A stretch of 10,140 bases of DNA from NCBI GenBank assembly GCA_031256125.1, contig JAIRRE010000178.1, positions 1 to 10,140 of the forward strand, written 5' to 3'. A program made the position numbers and the translations under genes. This DNA is from Burkholderiaceae bacterium (lineage in GTDB: Bacteria; Pseudomonadota; Gammaproteobacteria; Burkholderiales; Burkholderiaceae_C). Below, piece after piece: positions 6,156 to 10,140 of the stretch. The first letter of the stretch is position 1. Each line of letters opens with the position of its first letter. The notes under the pieces are model-generated. The model saw only the letters and a list, made by a program, of their open reading frames with translations, did not search any database and had not been told where the DNA came from.

Positions 6156-7421
6156 ATGCATCTGAACGAACTCAAGGCGCTGCACGTTTCCGAAGTGCTC
6201 AAACAGGCCGAGGAACTGGAGATCGAGAACACCGGCCGTATGCGCAAGCAGGAGCTGATGTTCGCCATCATCAAAAAGCGCGCCCGCGCGGGCGAGCAGG
6301 TGTTCGCCGACGGTGTGCTCGAAATTTTGCCCGACGGCTTCGGCTTTCTGCGCAGCCCCGACACCAGCTACACCGCCAGCACCGACGACATCTACATCAG
6401 CCCCAGCCAGGTGCGGCGCTTCAATCTGCACACCGGCGACATGATCGAAGGCGAGGTGCGCACGCCCAAGGACGGCGAGCGCTACTTTGCCCTCAACCGG
6501 CTCGATGCCGTCAACGGCGGGCCGCCCGAGCAGAACAAGCACAAGGTGATGTTCGAGAATCTGACGCCCCTGTTTCCCAAGGAGCAGATGAAACTCGAAC
6601 GCGATAACTTCAAGGGCGAGGAAAACTACACCGGCCGCATCATCGACGTGATTGCGCCCATCGGCAAAGGCCAGCGCGCGCTGATCGTCGCGCCGCCCAA
6701 GAGCGGCAAGACGGTGATGATGCAGACCATCGCCCATGCCATTTCGGCCAACTACCCCGACAGCCACATGATGGTGCTGCTGGTCGATGAACGGCCCGAA
6801 GAAGTGACCGACATGCAGCGCTCGGTGCGCGCGGAAGTCATCGCCTCCACGTTCGACGAACCAGCCTCGCGCCACGTGCACGTGGCCGAAATGGTGATCG
6901 AGCGCGCCAAGCGCCTGGTCGAACTCAAAAAAGACGTGGTGATCCTGCTGGACTCTATCACCCGCCTGGCGCGCGCTTACAACAACGTGGTGCCATCATC
7001 CGGCAAGGTGCTTACCGGCGGCGTGGACGCCAACGCGCTGCACCGGCCCAAGCGCTTTCTGGGCGCGGCGCGCAACGTGGAAGAAGGCGGCAGCCTGACC
7101 ATCATCGCCACGGCGCTGATCGACACCGGCAGCCGCATGGACGAGGTAATCTTTGAAGAATTCAAAGGCACTGGCAACAGCGAAATCCACCTGGACCGGC
7201 GGCTGTACGAAAAGCGCGTGTTCCCCTCGATTCAGCTCAACCGCTCCGGCACCCGGCGCGAAGAATTGCTGCTACAACCGGAAGTGCTGCAAAAGACTCG
7301 CATCCTGCGTCAGTTCATGTACAGCATGGACGAGATCGAGGCCATGGAAATGGTCATCAAGAGCATGAAGGCCACCAAGACCAATGTCGAGTTTTTCGAC
7401 ATGATGCGGCGCGGCGGTTGA
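6156..7421 (+). CDS. rho: Transcription termination factor Rho
   Basis: This 421-residue hexameric RNA helicase/ATPase loads on C-rich nascent RNA and releases it from RNA polymerase. The N-terminal helical part (about 1-47) is followed by the RNA-binding cold-shock-like domain with GFGFLRS (61-67) and [15 protein letters not shown] (77-91). The motor holds Walker A APPKSGKT (179-186), catalytic Glu212 in DERPEEV, Walker B VVILLD (261-266), the Q-loop [10 protein letters not shown] (286-295) and arginine finger Arg367 in GTRREELL. The numbering is one ahead of E. coli Rho (419 residues), with no insertion domain. Residues known to contact bicyclomycin (Asp266, Ser267, Arg270 here) are conserved. 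ATG 6156 has only a weak AGG upstream, compatible with tight control of translation. rpmE2 follows after 111 bp. Confidence 0.98.
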   Translation: MHLNELKALHVSEVLKQAEELEIENTGRMRKQELMFAIIKKRARAGEQVFADGVLEILPDGFGFLRSPDTSYTASTDDIYISPSQVRRFNLHTGDMIEGEVRTPKDGERYFALNRLDAVNGGPPEQNKHKVMFENLTPLFPKEQMKLERDNFKGEENYTGRIIDVIAPIGKGQRALIVAPPKSGKTVMMQTIAHAISANYPDSHMMVLLVDERPEEVTDMQRSVRAEVIASTFDEPASRHVHVAEMVIERAKRLVELKKDVVILLDSITRLARAYNNVVPSSGKVLTGGVDANALHRPKRFLGAARNVEEGGSLTIIATALIDTGSRMDEVIFEEFKGTGNSEIHLDRRLYEKRVFPSIQLNRSGTRREELLLQPEVLQKTRILRQFMYSMDEIEAMEMVIKSMKATKTNVEFFDMMRRGG

Positions 7422-7435
7422 TAGGCCGTTGCTCT

Positions 7436-7441
7436 TATAAT
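7436..7441 (+). promoter_or_regulatory. Candidate -10 box for rpmE2
   Basis: A perfect TATAAT lies in a short AT-rich stretch (CTTATAATTAATAATTC) 15 bp after the rho stop, and would start rpmE2 mRNA about 85 nt before its ATG. The nearest -35-like TTGATA (7418-7423) is only 12 bp away, too close, so promoter strength is uncertain. It would let the ribosomal protein be made independently of rho. Confidence 0.45.
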
Positions 7442-7532
7442 TAATAATTCTGCGAAAAGTACCGCCGGACTCCATCGTGATCTCCATCGCCCTCCGGCCG
7501 CGGCTGCCGCATTCGTCATAAGGAACATTCCC

Positions 7533-7787
7533 ATGCGTGAAGGCATTCACCCCAATTACCGCGAAGTGTGCTTCGTGGACCTGTCCAACAACTTCAAGTT
7601 CGTGACGCGCTCGTGCGTCGGCACCCGGGAAACCATCAAGCTCGACGACGGGCGCGAGCTGCCGCTATTCAAGCTCGATACCTCCAGCGAATCGCACCCG
7701 TTCTATACCGGCACGCAAAAATCGGTGGACAACATGGGCGGGCGCGTCGAGAAGTTCCGCAACCGTTACGGCAAGGTCGCGCGCTGA
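7533..7787 (+). CDS. rpmE2: 50S ribosomal protein L31 type B
   Basis: This 84-residue protein of the large ribosomal subunit contributes to the bridge between subunits near the central protuberance. It starts [12 protein letters not shown] and has the type B pattern TRETI, ASHPFYTG-like [12 protein letters not shown] (52-63) and a VEKFRNRYG tail. The zinc-binding CxxC pairs of the type A form are missing; only Cys13 and Cys28 remain, so this is the zinc-independent paralogue. ATG 7533 has AAGGA at 7520-7524. L31 genes commonly neighbour rho in bacteria. It is followed by a strong terminator and so ends the rho transcription unit. Confidence 0.96.
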   Translation: MREGIHPNYREVCFVDLSNNFKFVTRSCVGTRETIKLDDGRELPLFKLDTSSESHPFYTGTQKSVDNMGGRVEKFRNRYGKVAR

Positions 7788-7817
7788 AACCAAAAAGCGC
7801 CGCGCCAACGCCGCATC

Positions 7818-7853
7818 AAGGGCAGCCCGGGCAACCGCGCTGCCCTTTCGTTT
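7818..7853 (+). terminator. Intrinsic terminator after rpmE2
   Basis: AAGGGCAGC (7818-7826) pairs over nine bases with GCTGCCCTT (7839-7847), followed by TTTCGTTT. It is a classic GC-rich hairpin plus T-run 30 bp after the rpmE2 stop. Confidence 0.85.
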
Positions 7854-7890
7854 AACAGCTCATCCCGCCCCTGGCATTTCCCCCGCCCCC

Positions 7891-9672
7891 GTGGTCACCA
7901 CCCCCAGCCCCGCCCTTGTCGCCCAGAGCGCCGTGCGCCGCCTGCCGCGCTGGGCGCTATTGTTGCTGTGCGCCGTTTACACCGTGCCCGGCTACGTGGG
8001 CCGCAACCCCTGGAAGGGCGCTGACATCACGTCCTTTGGCGTGATGCGGGAGTTGGCCGCCGCGCCGCATTGGCAAGCATGGCTCGCGCCCGCTGGAATG
8101 CTGCATGACGATGCCGCGTTGCTGCCCTACTGGATCGGCGCGTGGGTGTTGCAGATTACCGGCGGCTGGCTCGCGCCAGAGCTGGCCGTGCGCCTGCCGT
8201 TCATGCTGATGCTGGCCGGCGCGCTGGCCGCTGTCTGGGGCGCGGTGGCCCATCTGGCGCGGCACACCAGCGCACAGCCGGTGGCTTTCGCCTTCGGCGG
8301 CGAGGCCGACCCGCAAAGCTATGCGCGCGCGCTGGCTGACGGGGCGCTGCTGGCGTTCATCGCCACGCTGGGGCTGGCGCAGTTCTCGCACGAAACCGCG
8401 CCCGCACTGACCCAATTGTTTTGCGCGGCACTGCTGTTCTACGGCCTGGCGGCGCTGCCATTCAAGCCGGTCGCGGCGCTCGCGGCGGCGGCCCTTGGGC
8501 TGATCGGCCTGGCGCTATCAGGCGCGAGCGGCATCGCCCTCGTCATCGGCGCCATCGTCACCGTGGGGCTGCCGCGCGTGCGGCCCGACAAAATGGCGGG
8601 GAACTGGCGCGCGGCGGCCTTCGTCACGTTGCTGATCGCCACCGCCGTTTGCGCGCTGCTGGCCTGGCGGCTGGGCTGGTGGCACTGGCATTTGGCGCTG
8701 CCGCTGCGCTGGGTGACATGGCGCGACCGGATCAAGCTGCTGATCTGGTTTACCTGGCCGGCCTGGCCGCTGGCGCTGTGGACGCTGTGGCGCTGGCGGC
8801 GACAAGCGCTTGCGCCCAGTCAGAACTGGCACCTTGCACTACCGACGATGCTGGCCTGCATGCCGCTGGTCTCGGCCCTGATCGGCTCCCCGCCTGACCG
8901 TTGCCTGCTACTGGCGCTGCCGGGGCTGGCGGCGCTGGCAGCCTTTGCGCTGCCGACCTTCAAACGCAGCGGCGCGGCCTTCATCGACTGGTTCACGGTG
9001 TTGTTTTTCACCGGCTGGGCCATCTTCATCTGGGTGATGTGGATCGCCACGCTGACCGGCTTTCCGCCGCAGCCCGCAGCCAACGTGGCGCGCCTGGCAC
9101 CGGGTTTTCACCAGCAATGGCAGTGGCTTGGTTTTATAGCGGCGCTGGCGGGCACGCTGGCATGGGGGCTGCTGGTGCATTGGCGCGCGGGCCGCCACCG
9201 CGCCGCGCTATGGAAAAGCCTGGTGCTGCCCGCCGGCGGAACCGCGCTGTGCTGGCTGCTGCTGATGACGCTGTGGCTGCCCGCGTTCGACTACGCCCGC
9301 AGCTACGCCGCGCAAATACAGCAGGTGCGGGCCGTGATCGGCGACGGCGCGCCATGCGTGAACGTACAGAACCTGACCAGCGCGCAAATCGCCGCGCTGC
9401 GCTTTCACGGCGGCTGGGTGACGGCGCCGCTGTCTTCGTCCCCCGTCTGCCCCTGGTTGGTGCGCGGCGCATGGCGGCAGCGCGCTTTTGAAGCCTCGGC
9501 GCAAGGCCAGCCCTGGCAGCGCGCCGCCGCTATCCGCCATCCTGTCGATCGCTGGGAAACGTTGGTGATCTATCAGCGGCGGGATGGATTCACGGCGACC
9601 CGTCCGGCCCCTGCAATACCCGCCCTTGCGGGAACGCCAGCGCAAAACGCGACCCCTGCCCCAGCTCGCTAG
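7891..9672 (+). CDS. GT-C/ArnT-like polytopic membrane glycosyltransferase (putative)
   Basis: This 593-residue inner-membrane protein is rich in Trp, Ala and Leu, with about ten hydrophobic segments (among them 19-37, 102-122, 152-165, 173-223, 241-262, 282-300, 314-331, 338-355, 365-388, 412-430, 443-463). After the first comes a periplasmic loop with Asp45 in WKGADITSF, the place where ArnT/PMT-type GT-C enzymes have their acidic catalytic residue. HDDAALLPYWIGAW (72-85) resembles the following PPLYYW motif, and DRCLLLALPGLAAL (336-349) the RYLLPLYP-like stretch. A periplasmic C-terminal part (about 465-565) holds Cys489 and Cys520, possibly a disulfide. It would transfer a lipid-linked sugar to an envelope acceptor; the substrate is unknown. 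The GTG start lacks a clear ribosome site; GTG 7933 is an alternative. The last 27 residues are Pro/Ala-rich and lie entirely over the 3' end of phoR. Confidence 0.72.
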   Translation: MVTTPSPALVAQSAVRRLPRWALLLLCAVYTVPGYVGRNPWKGADITSFGVMRELAAAPHWQAWLAPAGMLHDDAALLPYWIGAWVLQITGGWLAPELAVRLPFMLMLAGALAAVWGAVAHLARHTSAQPVAFAFGGEADPQSYARALADGALLAFIATLGLAQFSHETAPALTQLFCAALLFYGLAALPFKPVAALAAAALGLIGLALSGASGIALVIGAIVTVGLPRVRPDKMAGNWRAAAFVTLLIATAVCALLAWRLGWWHWHLALPLRWVTWRDRIKLLIWFTWPAWPLALWTLWRWRRQALAPSQNWHLALPTMLACMPLVSALIGSPPDRCLLLALPGLAALAAFALPTFKRSGAAFIDWFTVLFFTGWAIFIWVMWIATLTGFPPQPAANVARLAPGFHQQWQWLGFIAALAGTLAWGLLVHWRAGRHRAALWKSLVLPAGGTALCWLLLMTLWLPAFDYARSYAAQIQQVRAVIGDGAPCVNVQNLTSAQIAALRFHGGWVTAPLSSSPVCPWLVRGAWRQRAFEASAQGQPWQRAAAIRHPVDRWETLVIYQRRDGFTATRPAPAIPALAGTPAQNATPAPAR

Positions 9673-10140
9673 CGATGCGCAGCGCGCCGCCGTGGCGTTC
9701 GGCCACGTGTCGGGCGATGGACAGGCCCAGCCCGGTGCCGCCTTCGCCGCTGGCGTCGCGGGCACGGCTGCGGTCAACGCGGTAGAAGCGCTCGGCCAAA
9801 CGCGGCAGGTGTTCCGGCGCGATGCCGGGGCCGTTGTCGGCGACCTCCCAACGCGCGCCGCCGTCGGCATCGCGCGACCAGCGCGCCTTGATGACGCCCT
9901 TGGCGCCGGAATAACGCACGGCGTTGGCCAGCAAATTGCCCATCGCGCTGCGCAATTCGCCCGCCGCGCCCGCCAGGTCGAAATCCGGCGCGCTGTCCAC
10001 CTCGATATGCTGCGCGCCCGCTCCGTACAGGCGTGCCGACAGAGCCTGCGCCTCGTCCGCGCATTGCGCTGTCAACGCGCGCAAATCGGCCCGTTCGTGC
10101 AGACCCGGCGGCGGGTTGCCCTCCAGCCGCGAGAGCGTCA
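9590..10140 (-). CDS. phoR: PhoR-type sensor histidine kinase (C-terminal part)
   Basis: The gene enters from the right edge and stays open to base 10140, so only about 183 C-terminal residues are seen. They begin TLSRLEGNPPPGLHERADL, just after the expected H-box region, and contain a full HATPase_c domain: N-box NLLANAVRYS, G1 box DNGPGI, F-box-like RLAERFYRVDRSR and G2 box GGTGLGLSIARHV. This end part resembles the phosphate-regulon sensor PhoR of Comamonadaceae, which phosphorylates PhoB when phosphate is scarce. The sensor and His domains lie outside, so the PhoR name is likely but not proven. It converges on the membrane protein gene and overlaps its 3' end by 83 bp (9590-9672). TTG 10084 is an internal codon, not a start. 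Confidence 0.85.
   Translation of the reverse strand, partial: TLSRLEGNPPPGLHERADLRALTAQCADEAQALSARLYGAGAQHIEVDSAPDFDLAGAAGELRSAMGNLLANAVRYSGAKGVIKARWSRDADGGARWEVADNGPGIAPEHLPRLAERFYRVDRSRARDASGEGGTGLGLSIARHVAERHGGALRIASELGQGSRFALAFPQGRVLQGPDGSP

Overview
The window looks like chromosomal DNA of a Burkholderiales betaproteobacterium, probably of the Comamonadaceae type. This rests on the GC-rich coding style, the protein sequences as I recognise them (a comamonad-like RdgC start, TrxA, Rho, type B L31 and the PhoR end) and the order trxA - rho - rpmE2 - membrane protein - phoR. No database search was possible, so the taxon is an inference.

Left part (1-2773, minus strand): the first codons of a probable rdgC run off the left edge. 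Upstream of it lies a complete methionine ABC importer in the order metN - metI - metQ (ATPase, permease, periplasmic binding protein). Middle (3005-4520, plus strand): a complete gabD-type succinate-semialdehyde dehydrogenase, divergent from metN across a 231-bp intergenic region, ends in a hairpin terminator.

The most unusual stretch is 4557-5540. The 5' end of trxA (leader with ribosome binding site plus 23 codons) occurs twice, 888 bp apart. The upstream copy is cut after codon 23 and becomes a 28-codon ORF. Its stop overlaps, as ATGA, the start of a lower-GC gene for an unrecognised lipoprotein. The downstream copy heads the complete thioredoxin gene. So an orphan lipoprotein gene sits inside a duplicated trxA head.

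Right part (5805-7853): trxA is followed by rho, with a strong promoter and a roughly 240-nt leader. The leader starts with a hairpin and holds a 46-nt G-free, pyrimidine-rich tract, as expected of a Rho loading site for autoregulation. Next come rpmE2 for zinc-independent ribosomal protein L31 and a strong intrinsic terminator. A polytopic GT-C/ArnT-like membrane protein gene (7891-9672) then meets the 3' end of a phoR-type histidine kinase tail to tail, overlapping it by 83 bp; the kinase runs off the right edge. Most of the window is housekeeping: methionine uptake, semialdehyde oxidation, thiol redox control, transcription termination, ribosome structure and probable phosphate sensing. There is no tRNA, rRNA, CRISPR array, transposase or integrase. 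The two places that deserve attention are the trxA duplication with its lipoprotein cargo and the rho leader.
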